Source of the DNA: Gracilaria gracilis
Lineage: Eukaryota > Rhodophyta > Florideophyceae > Gracilariales > Gracilariaceae
Length of the DNA: 64,000 nucleotides
NCBI GenBank assembly: GCA_030374805.1
Contig: JARGSG010000095.1
Span: 186,001 to 250,000, forward strand
Reading direction: 5' to 3'
Below the pieces are notes generated by a model, which worked only from the letters and a program-made list of their open reading frames with translations, had not been told where the DNA came from and made no database searches. Position numbers and translations under genes: made by a program. Shown piece by piece: positions 1 to 10,347 of this stretch (the first letter of the stretch is position 1; each line of letters begins with the position of its first letter).

Positions 1-79
1 CCTTGCTGCTGTTCTACCTGAATTTGCCAGAAATGGCTTGGCATATTGAGGTGATTTCCAGTGTTCCACCCAGCGAATT

Positions 80-814
80 GCGGGAAATTTACCAATTTTA
101 GATTGTTATTGATATAGTGATTGTCATGATTTTCGTGCATTGTTTGATCCTGTGATATAAATATTTTTAAACTTTTATTGTGAGCACATGTGACCAACCG
201 TGCTTCTTTGAAGTCAAGAGTTCACACTTGTACGCACAGTTTCAACATCTTCATGCGAGAAAAGAATATTTTTTTGAGCTACTCGCAAAACAAAACTTTT
301 TTTCCTCCAGATTTATTAAAATGTTTGATATTTTTGCATACATTGTAAGATAAGTAGTATTAAAACTAGAGTACGTAATCGTTTTGGCTTCAAAATGTTC
401 TCAATTTCAGGTATAAGCACTAAAAAAGGCGTAAAAAGGTGGTTTTTGTTACGTGTTTTGCGTATGTATGGGTCGCAATTCTTTAATCCACTGCTTTCAA
501 TATATGGGAAAACAGCGTACTCCAGTATTAAATTTGTTGTCGTATTAAAGTACGAAAGAGAATATTAAACTTGAGAAGATTCAATAAAGTTAGAGGCGTT
601 CCAATTTTTAGTATAACGGGAAAAGGAACATGTTGCACTGTTTGAAAGTCTTCTGAAGAAGTGCATTCTGCATGCACTACAGCTATTGACGTTGCAAGAC
701 TGACATGTACATTTGTAACGCTTACAGTGGCGTAGTGCAGCAACTGCTACACGAAACATGTGACATTCAGCTTTCCGTTTTTATTTAGAATTTCAATGAG
801 TGCGAATTTCCCGC
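80..814. mobile_element. MITE-like repeat, copy 1
   Basis: A 735-bp AT-rich segment begins with GCGGGAAATT and ends with AATTTCCCGC, a perfect 10-bp terminal inverted repeat. A second copy, in the same orientation and clearly homologous along its whole length, lies at 25817-26555. It has no convincing coding capacity, so a non-autonomous DNA transposon (MITE) is the simplest reading. No clear target-site duplication is visible; a few bases outside the repeat (GAATT before, ATCTCC after) are also shared by both copies, so the true ends may lie slightly further out. The superfamily cannot be named from this. Confidence 0.6.
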
Positions 815-1373
815 ATCTCCCAGTAGGAGCTTTGCGATGACATTACACTTCAAGTACACATGTACTCTCGAACACGTACGCAACGCACACACATTCATTC
901 AATTTCAATCAAGTTCACAGTAGTTCTTTTCAACTGTAAGTTCAGGCCATTCAGATCCTGGAGTGTGCTGGCTCTGTTTCTCCCACACTACCGAAACATA
1001 AAGATCTTCATAGAACGAAACGCGAGTGCTCAACAAGCGACAGTAAAATTCTCTTCCTGCCGCTTCAGCATCAACAGATCCATGAGTAGAAACGTAGTAG
1101 GTTCATAACGAGTGTACGTTTGTAAAGCCCGCACACAGTTCAAATCAAAGCATCTAGCTTTACGTATGGTTGATTGGGACTGTTTAGGACAGAGAACCAT
1201 GTATACGCTCTTTGAATGTCTGATTACTGGACTGGTCAAACAAGCGTCAATTAGCTGCCCTACGTCGCGCAGACATAGGTGGTACAGTCAAGTTGGCACA
1301 CTGAGCAACCAAAGCGTGGAAGGCAACAGTGTCAACACCCACGCCTCATGATGTTAGTCAGCTTCGTCGATTT
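815..1373. other. intergenic, upstream of the two-exon gene
   Basis: No supportable gene. Short open frames here have no recognisable domain, no signal peptide and no homologue elsewhere in the window. The stretch presumably holds the upstream regulatory region of the gene starting at 1459. Confidence 0.5.
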
Positions 1374-1382
1374 TATATAAAA
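1374..1382 (+). promoter_or_regulatory. TATA box of the secreted two-exon gene
   Basis: TATATAAAA lies 77-85 bp before the ATG at 1459, a little closer than the 100-125 bp seen at the other TATA-start pairs in this window. Confidence 0.55.
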
Positions 1383-1458
1383 CTGAATTGCACCGCTACC
1401 ACCACCAATACGAGAGGAACAACTGCGATAACAGCTCCTATCTGCTCCATTTCGAAAC

Positions 1459-3269
1459 ATGTCTTCAACGCCAAAAATGGCTCCAATCCTCCTTGTACTT
1501 GCGCATATGCTCTTGCTTATGCCTACCGAGTCGAATCCTATAACTTGCAAGGATCATCCAAGATATTATCCACACATGAACCCTGTGTTACTTTCGTCAT
1601 GGAACATCACCAACGGCCGTACCCGTACCGGCGCAGATTACCATCCGCGTCATACCAAACATCGATTCGCGCCAGTGTCAGATCAAAACTCTACCATCTA
1701 CCAAGGTCTGGACTGGTTTTATGCTTCCAACTACAACCAACCTGACACCGACGAATTCATTCGCCTCAGTTTTCATCGGGATGCAAAGGTTTATTTAGTG
1801 ATCGGCATGATGCAGAACCCCAGCTATCCCCCTGTAACTTTAGAAGGATGGAAGAGTGAAGGCTGGGTTGGGCTAGTGGAGGGTTCTGAAAGAAAATTTA
1901 CAGTTGGAGTTCATCAGAACTACTCTAGATGGGTTCCGAAAGTTGCGTACCTATTTTCTCGAAGAGCCGCTAGCTACGCCATGCTTCCTTCTCAAGCATG
2001 GGTTGACAGAAAACTCTTTGGATCGAAGAAAATTGGGTCTTGGTACGTCATGATTGCAGAGGCTGATGGAACGGCGTCGGAGCCTCCCTCTGGTTTCCAT
2101 CGTTTGACAGAACCCATTGTACCAAATGCAAAATGCCCCGAAGCTTTGCACGACATGTGGCAAACTCCGGAAACCGACTCATCCGATCCGGACGTCAGCT
2201 CAAGATGGTGGCCTACATGGCACCCGCAATGGGATCCTTGCTTCTGGTGGTGAGTCCTGTCCTGTCCTATCGAATAGTTTCCTATCCAAGATATTGTGCA
2301 CCATCACTAACTTCCTGTCTAATTCTCTGTCATGCGCAACATCGAGACAGCGCGTACGATCACGAACACGGATCATCGCCTCTTGTTTTGATGAACTATG
2401 CCCCGAAATTCGGTTACATAGCGCGGAAAAATCATCGTGAAGTCGAATCGCACAAAGGTTTCAAGTGCTCTGTTTTCCGGTTTGGACAGTACTACATATG
2501 TTTCTGCGTTCATGCGCAGACCTCCAACTTACGTCGCGTAAACACTCGACTCCATTCCATAACCTTCGTGGTTGCGGATGCGGATACGAAAGAATTACTT
2601 GCAGAAATCAGACACAAGGGATACTTTGGATTTACAGGTACAAGGAAGAAGGGGGGTGGTTTCATGGGGATCACTGAGGAAGAAGAATCAATGAGAATCA
2701 AAATGATGAAGGAAAAGCGGGTTACTTACAAACGCTCAGTAAATGTAATCAACGAATACGATCTGAATCCAATATACTCTTACAATAAACCCTTAACGCG
2801 AGGAAGCTACGAAGAGTGGACAACGACAGTTCTGTGTTCTGAAGATGGTCCCCATGGGATGCTGCACATGGACACTAGGAACCCAGTGACGGGTATTGTT
2901 TCTGTACAGAAGTCGGATGAAGCTGTCAAGCTTGGAAACAAGTATAAGAACACTTTCTTGCGAAACGATGGGTCTTCTCGACGAGTTCATTTCCACAAGT
3001 TTCGTTTCGGAGAGGAGTACTGCGGCTTTCCTCACCTAAATGAGTCTGATATTTCTTCGATCTACGGTGTTTTCTATACAGATGCATTGGGCACGACCTT
3101 AAAAAACGGCCCAGGCAAGTACCACATTCGACAGTTTATAAAGCCTGGCTTTCGGATGGAAATTAGTGGCTCGTATGAAATGATTGATCCTTGGGGGAGT
3201 GAACTGATTCCGGATGTTAGCCCAGGGATTACTAGCATCGGATACGGATTAGATCCATATGCAAACTAG
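1459..3269 (+). CDS. secreted protein of unknown function, two exons
   Basis: Two long open frames overlap at 2133-2253 and are best explained as one gene with an intron. Exon 1 is 1459-2249, the intron 2250-2350 (starts GTGAGT, contains CTAAC, ends CAG, 101 bp) and exon 2 2351-3269. Splicing links the frames exactly: the two leftover bases of exon 1 plus the first of exon 2 make a Cys codon and the second frame continues. The predicted product is 569 residues. It starts with a hydrophobic signal peptide (MAPILLVLAHMLLLMPTES) and has several N-x-S/T sites, as in NITNG and QNSTI, so it is probably secreted and glycosylated. No known domain is recognised. The first exon is rich in W, Y and P. 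The alternative is two separate overlapping genes, which is less likely because the second frame has no good start. Confidence 0.65.
2250..2350 (+). other. spliceosomal intron (predicted)
   Basis: The 5' site is GTGAGT directly after the TGGTG of exon 1, the branch-like CTAAC lies about 40 bp before the end, and the 3' site is GAGACAG. Removal keeps the reading frame and bypasses the stop at 2251-2253. It is the only intron with good support in the window. Confidence 0.6.
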
Positions 3270-3637
3270 TTCTTTCTTGTGTTGCGTGGTCAGAGGGACC
3301 ACGCAAAGCAAGCAAAAAAACTCACGCAGACGATTATACAGACATCGTTGATGTCTCCAACTTCTGGCGGAAACGGTTTCCCGGCTGTAGTTGATGCTTT
3401 CCAGATGTGGCCTCAATCTGGAAGATAACTTTTGTAACTTCGCGCATCCACGTATCTCCCTCCCTCCCCTCCCTTGATGGGATTAGGGACTCCAATCTCG
3501 GCGCAAGAGTACTGAATTCTGGCGCCCTTCGTAGTTGAGAATCACTGGCATGTCATCCAGCTCGTTCACGTTCCTCCCGTTGCTTTTGACCTTGGCGCTG
3601 GCTATCCCAGCTGCCAGTTCTGGGAAACCGGGCTTCG
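3270..3637. other. intergenic, 3' of the two-exon gene
   Basis: It contains a short inverted repeat just after the stop codon (GGTCAGAGGGACC region, about 3290-3303) that could act in 3' end formation, and otherwise nothing recognisable. A minus-strand open frame that crosses into the neighbouring LTR is not supported as a gene. Confidence 0.4.
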
Positions 3638-3871
3638 TGTCGTGCTGGAGGCCGACAGTTAAGCATACAGCAGAGACAGTTGCTCCCCGATTCAAGCTCA
3701 GCTTGAAGTAGTTAATAGTGTGGCTATAGAACGCGACTTATAGCCACAAACATCTTGTAGAACCGTCCGCGGGTCTCTTCAAAAGCTCCACGGACGGATG
3801 AGTAAACTACAGATGTCCCGGCAGGCGTCTGGTTGAAGCTCTCTGCGCCCCCCTCCTCCTTCATCTCTACA
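3638..3871. mobile_element. solo LTR, 234-bp family, copy 1
   Basis: This 234-bp sequence starts TGTCGTGCTGG and ends CATCTCTACA (TG...CA ends as in LTRs). It matches copies at 25240-25473 and 58463-58695. Flanks are CTTCG and CTTGG, a possible 5-bp duplication with one mismatch. No internal region lies next to it, so it is a solo LTR fossil. It sits directly in front of the decayed GMC oxidoreductase frame and may have interrupted that gene. Confidence 0.7.
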
Positions 3872-3872
3872 C

Positions 3873-5147
3873 TTGGTAATTGTTAGTGCAGGCACATCTG
3901 GTTGTGCCTTGGCTGCTCGTCTGTGCGCCAGGCTACCAAGTTACTCCGTTACGCTCCTAGAGCGCGGCCTTCCACCCAATGCAACCTCCGAATTTTTCGT
4001 GCGTTCACCGCGCCAAATGTGGAACTCGTGGAGGTCTCCATCCGTCGTTCAACTCTTCGATGCAATACCCTCTGTCTCCCTAGAGAACCGCGCGCTGGGG
4101 ATCATAGACGGCAATACGTTGGGGGGCTCCAGTGCCATCAATGGCATGCAATGGGTGCTGCCACTCGCTGGCACGGTAGAGCGCTGGCACCTCGCCGGTA
4201 TCACTACTGCGTCTAGTCTCCGTTACTAAAAGCGTGCCTTCAAACCCGTGGGGTTTTCGCCGCAAGACGGTCTTCTTCGTCATGATTATGCTCGCGACTA
4301 CGTGTATGCGGCCGAAAGTGCAGGGTTCAAAGAAAATCTTGACCCCTTTGATGTCAGAAACGCACGCACTGTCTTCAAGAACAGGCTGGCTGTAAACAAA
4401 CGTGGACGGAGACGCGACTCATGCACAGCATACGTTACCCCAATCATTAATGGAAAATGCAAGCATAATCTACGCATCGTTCAGGGCGGAGTGCCTCTGC
4501 CGGTTGGAAAGAAGACGCAGGCAAGACCATTTGTTGGGGGTGACAGCATCATATAATGGTGTGCCCCTCGAACCGTCGAACAACTCGACCTTGTTGGAGT
4601 CTGCTGACGAGCGACGAAAGTGGGAGAGCGGAATGGGAGGGTTGTTGGGAAGAGGTTCCTTCTTGGCGAACGAAAGAGACAGGAGAGACGCTTACATCAC
4701 GGGTACTGGGAGTTTCTTCCCAGAACTAGTGGACCAGCGGGTACTTGGTTCGAATTGCAATGCAAATGTATGCTCTCAAGCAAGAAGGACCTGGAAAGAA
4801 CTCGGCGATGCATTACACGAATCCTGAAGATACATGGAAGCTTCCCGCATCGATTCAACATGAGCATAATAAGCCCCCCAAATGGGGATGTGAGTGAGGC
4901 GTCGATCCGAAGAACTGTCGGATGGGCTGGGCATTTTGTAGGCGGTTGCGCAGTTGGTAGCGTGCTTGGCAGCGATCTCAAAGTTTACGGAGTGCATGGC
5001 CTGCGAGTTGTAGATTCGTCATCGTTGAGCGTGATGCCCATCTCCGCCGGCCCACTTGCATCGGTGTTGATGTTAGCGGAGAGCGCAGAAATATGTAACA
5101 CATCATGCGTGGGAGCTAAAGTTACCTTTCTCATAATTTATTCGTAA
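3873..5147 (+). pseudogene. GMC-family FAD oxidoreductase, decayed
   Basis: Pieces of a glucose-methanol-choline (GMC) oxidoreductase occur in order on the plus strand in different frames. The dinucleotide-binding start reads VIVSAGTSGCALAARL (family: GxGxxGxxxA, here with the first glycine replaced by Ser). The GMC signature GNTLGGSSAINGMQW follows near 4110-4160. Middle fragments lie at about 4250-4830. The C-terminal signature region reads GHFVGGCAVG then LKVYGVHGLRVVDSSSL near 4930-5030. At least three frame changes and one in-frame stop (near 4229) separate the parts, and the total is somewhat shorter than the usual 500-600 residues. GMC enzymes oxidise alcohols or sugars using FAD. The 5' end is missing beyond the solo LTR that ends at 3871. 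It is a pseudogene of a host gene. Confidence 0.75.
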
Positions 5148-5309
5148 GTTTTGATTCTTGGGCATGGTCTAAAAAAATAAATTGGTATCACACACTTTGT
5201 TTAAATTGTAAAAAAATCAAAATATTTAGATTTCAAGTTAACATTTTGTAAAAAGGCCCTCATCATTTGTACTGAAAATACCAATGTTCGAGTTTTTCAA
5301 GCGGCTGCG

Positions 5310-5687
5310 TCATGTATTGTTTCTGGAGCAGCTCTGGACATGACTCCTGATATGACAATCAAGCAGTTTCCTTCCACATTTCGGACAAGAATGGCGCCGA
5401 TTATGGAAATCTCTGTGATCTTTGTACATTTCTGAACTGGAGGTACTGAAGCTACACTGGTAGCAGTGTCGTCGTTCTTTGAAATCATGTTTCCTTCTCA
5501 CGTGATTTCGAACCGATTTCTCGTCTTTGTATTCTCCATCACAGTAAGGGCATTTCCATCGCGCGTGAGGAAGTACCCATGCCACATCGGCTAGCATCTT
5601 CAAGGTTTTCTGACCATCCTCAGAGTCGTTGTGCGTAGCAACGTTGGAACTACCAGCGCCACCGGCAATAGTTTTGTGAGAACCCAT
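5310..5687 (-). CDS. small C2H2 zinc-finger protein (palindrome arm L, copy 1)
   Basis: The 125-residue product begins MGSHKTIAGGAGSSN and has three zinc-binding units: CPYC-x12-H-x4-H (about residues 46-67), CYQC-x12-H-x3-H (73-93) and a shorter CPKC-x7-H-x3-H unit with a following Cys (98-118). Such a protein is probably a nucleic-acid-binding regulator, but no family can be named. It lies 390 bp downstream of the vWA gene in the same direction, and the pair is repeated in all four palindrome arms. A TATA box at 5791-5797 suggests its own promoter. The last 28 residues differ from the R-arm version (ending SCSRNNT here, GKKNT there). Confidence 0.7.
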   Translation of the reverse strand: MGSHKTIAGGAGSSNVATHNDSEDGQKTLKMLADVAWVLPHARWKCPYCDGEYKDEKSVRNHVRRKHDFKERRHCYQCSFSTSSSEMYKDHRDFHNRRHSCPKCGRKLLDCHIRSHVQSCSRNNT

Positions 5688-5790
5688 CCGTGTTTTACCG
5701 AAATTCTTTGTCTTTCAGTTCTCCCTTTGTGTTGTTCACTTTCTTGTTCTCTTGTATATTGCAAAACTACTATCGCCGTGAGCGGGCGTT

Positions 5791-5797
5791 CTTTATA
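5791..5797 (-). promoter_or_regulatory. TATA box of zinc-finger gene
   Basis: On the minus strand this reads TATAAAG, about 104-110 bp before the ATG at 5687. The same box stands at the same distance in the other arms (42021-42027 and 48641-48647). Confidence 0.6.
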
Positions 5798-6077
5798 TGT
5801 GAAAATATTCTCAAAGTTGAATCTAATTTTGTAATCATAACTTCGAACTGCGAGCAAAGTGTCGCTGAAACACCGCACTGGGTCAACAAAACAATGGCTC
5901 TCCCTACTTAATAGCAATTCAACCCACAGCAACTTTGTTGCTTTCCTTTTATTCATGGATTTACAGCGATACCTGTCCAACAAAAAGGAGCACAGAAAGA
6001 CGAGCGCTTTGCTATTATCTACTGAACAAGTCAGTAAAACTCGCGGAGAGCTGCCAGATTAGCGCGAAGCATATTTT

Positions 6078-6752
6078 CTAGGCAATGTTGCAAACCGATT
6101 TGACGAGGTCCACGATGACCAGACCGAGATCCACATATTGAGTCACCCCCAAAACTGAGTTGGGATCTCCTCCGGCAATCGCCTGCAACACGCTTGTGTC
6201 CTGGAACGCTACACCCACAGTCGTGACGCGACCGCCGGGGTTGGCCGCCCTGAATCGATCGGCATCACCAACGGGGTCACCTCCGATCGTGTTCCTGCCA
6301 TCTCCGAGCACAACCAACTTGTTTGCCTCGCCGGGTCGCTGCCTCAACTGGAAGTCGCAGTAAGCGATTCCAGCTCCGATGAAGGTGGCAAAGTCATTCT
6401 GGAACTGCGCGCCAAGAACTCTGCGCTGGAAGAGCGCTCTGTCGGTTGTGAGCGGCGAAATGGGGTAGTTGATAAAACCGTACTGCACTGCTGCGTACTC
6501 AGCCCGTCTCGTCAACGCCAATGATGTTGTTGAGTGAGATCACAAAACGTTGCATGGCGGTAAAGTCGGCTGGAGTTGACAGAGCCACTGCCGTCAATGG
6601 CAAAGGCACACGTTAGCATTGCATCCGTTGCTCCTGACTAGCTGTTCTGCAGTTTGAGCGGCCGCTCTGATACTGGCGGCAGCAGAAAGCGCTGTAGAAG
6701 AAGCAAGTGAGCATCCAAGAAGAAACACAAGTGCGGTAAAGATAAACTTCAT
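6078..6752 (-). pseudogene. secreted vWA-domain protein, frameshifted copy (arm L, copy 1)
   Basis: This is nearly identical to the intact 223-residue genes at 42306-42977 and 47690-48361 but has three extra single bases, near 6500, 6570 and 6606. Together they shift the frame over roughly residues 45-80, including the part just after the MIDAS motif, and then restore it. The signal peptide and the C-terminal two thirds remain in frame. The ATG is at 6750-6752. The changes may be true decay or uncorrected sequencing insertions (see findings). Confidence 0.7.
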
Positions 6753-6868
6753 CTTGTCGTGTATATGAGAGTGCTATGGAGGCGGGGAGAGCTTGGAAAA
6801 GTGTTGAAGATGGGCTTTTAAGTGGTGAAGTGTTGAGGCGATCAAAAGCAGAGCGACCGAGTACCTCG

Positions 6869-6876
6869 TATTTATA
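6869..6876 (-). promoter_or_regulatory. TATA box of vWA gene
   Basis: On the minus strand it reads TATAAATA, about 117-124 bp before the ATG. It is present at the same place in all four arms (6869, 11349, 43093 and 47568). Confidence 0.65.
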
Positions 6877-8685
6877 CAGATTCTATCCGATCTCTGATAT
6901 GAGCGGGTGCTTGCAGAAATACGCTTGAGGAGGCCTCGCTTCCAGAGAAATCTGCTCATCTTGTTTCTGCCTTTCATGCTTCATGTTCAAGCAGTCACAA
7001 AATATTCAACAACCAAATGCGTGGGATTGGTTAGATTGAAGAGGAGTTGGCGGGTAGACAGAACTGGATTTTTCAAAGGCAATCCGTCATTTCAAAGCAT
7101 TGGGAAAATGGTGAAAACGCAAGAAAGGTACTTCGTCCACCGAGCAAGCAACATTTGAGCGATGCATCGCGACGATTGTGCGACTTTGCTGCGTCACGAA
7201 TTCGAAACATGAAAGAGTTCTCTTCCATGTTTCGAATAACATGGAAGAGAACTCTTCCATGTGCGGATTTTTTTAAGGAAACGCAATAGATTTCTACTAC
7301 TACTGGCATTTCTTGACCACCAGCGTAATTGCTTCCGGCTGTACGAAGAGGACTATGAGCATGCATATTCGAGAGACATTGCAGATTTATTTTTCTTGTC
7401 ATATGTGACTAATCCGGTTATGCACGGGGGACATAGTAGTATTATGATTCCTTTTCTAGTTGGAAGAGGACGAGAGAATGGGCCGCGTTCAACTTAATCG
7501 GCAGGAAAACCTGGTGGAAAGGGAGCCAAGGGCACATGATTTGTGCACATCTGATGGAGACAGGTAATCAACGAGCCTTCCCGAGACAAGCCATGCAAGC
7601 CCCACAACCGATCAAATGGAAATGACGCGGTTGCAATAAAGGCACGAGCGGAAACACCGATGTTGTCGTAATGGGCACTTTGTGTGGCACGCCGGCGTAA
7701 TATGGTTCTGCATGTCAGGGCGCGATGACGATTGGATCGTGAACGCTTTGCATGCGAGAAAAATGCGTGATCTCAAAAGGCAGTGGCAACCCTCCGTGAT
7801 TGACGAGTTCTCAATTCCATTGCTTCGTTTTCAAGTAGTGGAACGGTTTCGTTTGCTGGAGAAATCCATAAAAACGTGCAAAGCGGGTTTCGTCCTTGCC
7901 TCTCTCTTTCTCTGTCTAAAATATTCTTCGTGAATCAATATCTAATGGTGATCCCTTCCTTACCTTCAGCTCTTCAGCCCATAATGTGATACGTGTGATG
8001 TTATCGGTGCGGCAAGCTAGGTCCCATCACACGCGCAATGTCTATGTTTCCTTCCGGACGCGGAGAAACCAACTTGGCTAGGCCAACTAACCGTCATCGG
8101 ACAGGTCGTCAGACAGACCTGTCCTACTCTACATTTCTTTTGCGTGTTCCGGGCAAACTTCGCCACGTACTTAAAATAGATTCCATTCTTCCATCTTTCT
8201 CCAGAACTCTTTTCATCTCAGTTAGGAAAATCTGTGAGAAGGTTGAACCAGAAAACTCTTCAGAGAGCTGATTCGCTTCTTCGATCATAATCAGATGCAC
8301 TGAAAACAACGTCAAGACCTCATTTAATGCTACCAGATGGATGAGATTTTCCTAGAATGAACTCCTGCAGTTCCCCCTGAACATACGGTTCATGATGAGA
8401 GGCCGGAGAAACTTCAACAACAGTTTGAAGATCAATGCGCTGCAGTCCCTAGGCTTTAGCATTTCTTCAACCTGCAGATAGCCTGCACTACTTTACTGCA
8501 ATCTTTTGTGTATCTTATACTTATTATACTCAAGAGCGATTCGATTTGTCCAGCTTCTTTCTGCAGCAACGAAATGCTTCTCGTTGTTCTTCAACGAAAA
8601 CTGTGAAATACAAAGGACTCAAGCGTTTACCGGCTAGAATTTGATGCGGTACACTCGCAATTTTCCATCCTTCGCTCATCTTTCT
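6877..8685. other. inner palindrome arm and part of spacer, no gene supported
   Basis: It contains the vWA upstream region, a strong local hairpin at about 7214-7253 (GAGTTCTCTTCCATGT, 8-nt loop, then its complement), a short TAC microsatellite near 7290, and another hairpin at 8101-8126 (GGACAGGTC ... GACCTGTCC). Open frames here are short, differ between arms by frameshifts, and have no recognisable domain. From about 7893 onward the sequence is spacer and matches copy 2 in reverse orientation. Confidence 0.55.
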
Positions 8686-9346
8686 TTAGCAAGAATCAAT
8701 CCTACAAAGACCCATAACTATGTCGACTACAACGGCATTAATATCCTTTGCATTGGTCAAATCAAAGACACGGGCCGAGTTTTCCACCAGCAATTGCACG
8801 AACCGCTTCCATATCAGGGTTTCCCACGGCTACAGCAAATACGTTGCCTCCTCGCTCGGTGAAACTCTTTGCGTCTTGAACTGGATCAAATAGAGTGCTC
8901 TTACCATCGCCAATGACAACAAGGTTTCTATCGGCTTCACCGGCCAACGCAAAGTCGCAGTACGCGATTGCGCCGCCCAAGAACGTAGTTGCATCGTTTT
9001 CCAACTCAGATTCGTCCAACCTCTGCAGGAAAAGGTCAGTGTCACTGGTCAAGTTACTGACAGCTGACGTTATGAAGCCATACTGAACTGCAGCAAGCTG
9101 AACATTGCCTTGTCCTTGCAATACCCTGGCCACGGTTGCCACAAGATCCTTTTGCGACAGAGTCTGCTTGGAGTTGAGAGAAGAGCTGCCTTGTAATGCG
9201 AAGCAGATGCTGCCGTCACATCCTCTTTTCCTGAAAAGCTTGTTCCGTGTATCAGAAATATCCCTCACTGTGCAAGTATGTACGAAAGGCGAAAGAATAG
9301 ATATGGCAAGGGCGACGAGAGAGAATAACCAAATAGAAGCCTTCAT
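8686..9346 (-). pseudogene. divergent secreted vWA-like protein, spacer gene, frameshifted (copy 1)
   Basis: This is the copy-1 counterpart of the intact 219-residue gene at 45100-45759, here on the minus strand because the palindrome centre is inverted. The first 185 or so residues are open, from the MKASIWLFSL signal peptide through GDGKSTLFDP. One extra base near 8788 shifts the frame so that the last 30 residues are replaced by a short tail ending LGPCL. If the extra base is a consensus error the gene is intact. Confidence 0.7.
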
Positions 9347-10159
9347 GATGAATGAGGGTTAGGTTCGGGGACGAAGATTTCAGGGAAGAAAGAACTTCTC
9401 GATTTGTTGCAGTAGCGTTGTTTGAAGTGATCATCAACATAGGTGCAGAGGGAGCGTGTAGACGTGATCAAGCAGACCCAATGTACACAAATGAATTTGC
9501 TGTTCATTCAACTCTACGAAGCACGTGGTAGAAGAAAAGGATTCGTAGCGCAAGGTTCGGTACACGTAGATTAAACGAAGTAGAGCAGAGCAGTTGACAA
9601 GTAATTGATCTAGCCAAGTTGTTCGGACGTGAATAACTGGTGATTCGCTCGACGAGGCGGCGTTGCCGCAGCGGTAGCACTACACGTATTATATATATAA
9701 TGAAATATATATATGCAGTATAAAGTTCTATTTTAAATTGAAGGGTTGAGGATTGGAAAAAATGAAGGGCCGTTAAAAATAACGAAGAAAGTAAGCAGAG
9801 TCTAACTTGGCTATTTGTGGTAACGGGACGAATGATTTGCAGCATTCGGCGGCATCGCTCGACGTCCTCGCGCTCGCTTCATGTGCTGGAGCGATTTCTT
9901 ATCGACTCGTTCCACTTGTCGGCACAGTGTCCTTCACCGCCAACACCCTAAGTGCAGTGATGTCACTGGGGACATATGGACGGCTTTGGGATGGGCTTAG
10001 GTCCGAAAGGAGGCTCTTCGGTTCGACCTGCTCGGTTTCTCCCCCACTTCGGAATCTGGCCGATCGTTTAGGTGGCCAACGTGAACGACAAATACTGCGT
10101 CCAAGTGTTCATTTGTTGGCGCCATCGTGTACATGTTCTTGCTCCAATCAGAGCGGAGG
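9347..10159. other. upstream region of the spacer vWA gene
   Basis: No gene supported. It contains an (AT)n microsatellite at about 9691-9720. The stretch is repeated in reverse orientation at about 44289-45099 in copy 2. Confidence 0.5.
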
Positions 10160-10264
10160 GCGGAACCCGCTTTGCACGTTTCAGGGTTTTCACGAAACCG
10201 TTCCACTATTTGAAAACGATGCATTGGAATTGAGAACTCGTCAATTACGGGGTCGCCACGGGTA

Positions 10265-10347
10265 GAAGTTACAGTTACAGTCGCCCGGGCAACTGTAAAA
10301 AAACTACGTGCGCCCGGGCGCACGTATACCCGAGGGTCGGCACTACC
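10265..10347. repeat. foldback-rich 80-bp insertion in palindrome arm R
   Basis: Compared with the other arm (near 7790-7800), this arm has about 80 extra bases. They contain a perfect 20-bp palindrome, ACGTGCGCCCGGGCGCACGT, at 10306-10325, and next to it an imperfect one (ACAGTCGCCCGGGCAACTGT, about 10278-10297). The short sequence GACCC occurs at both borders, as would a small target duplication. In copy 2 the same insert is at about 44105-44190, so it predates the large duplication. It could be a very small foldback or MITE-type element. Confidence 0.5.

Noticed and set aside
1329-1745. Plus-strand ORF overlapping the start of the secreted two-exon gene
   Set aside because: It is out of frame with the signal-peptide-bearing gene and has low-complexity composition.
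9691-9720. AT-rich run as a promoter of the spacer vWA gene
   Set aside because: It is a simple (AT)n microsatellite about 350 bp from the ATG, far from the 100-125 bp usual here.
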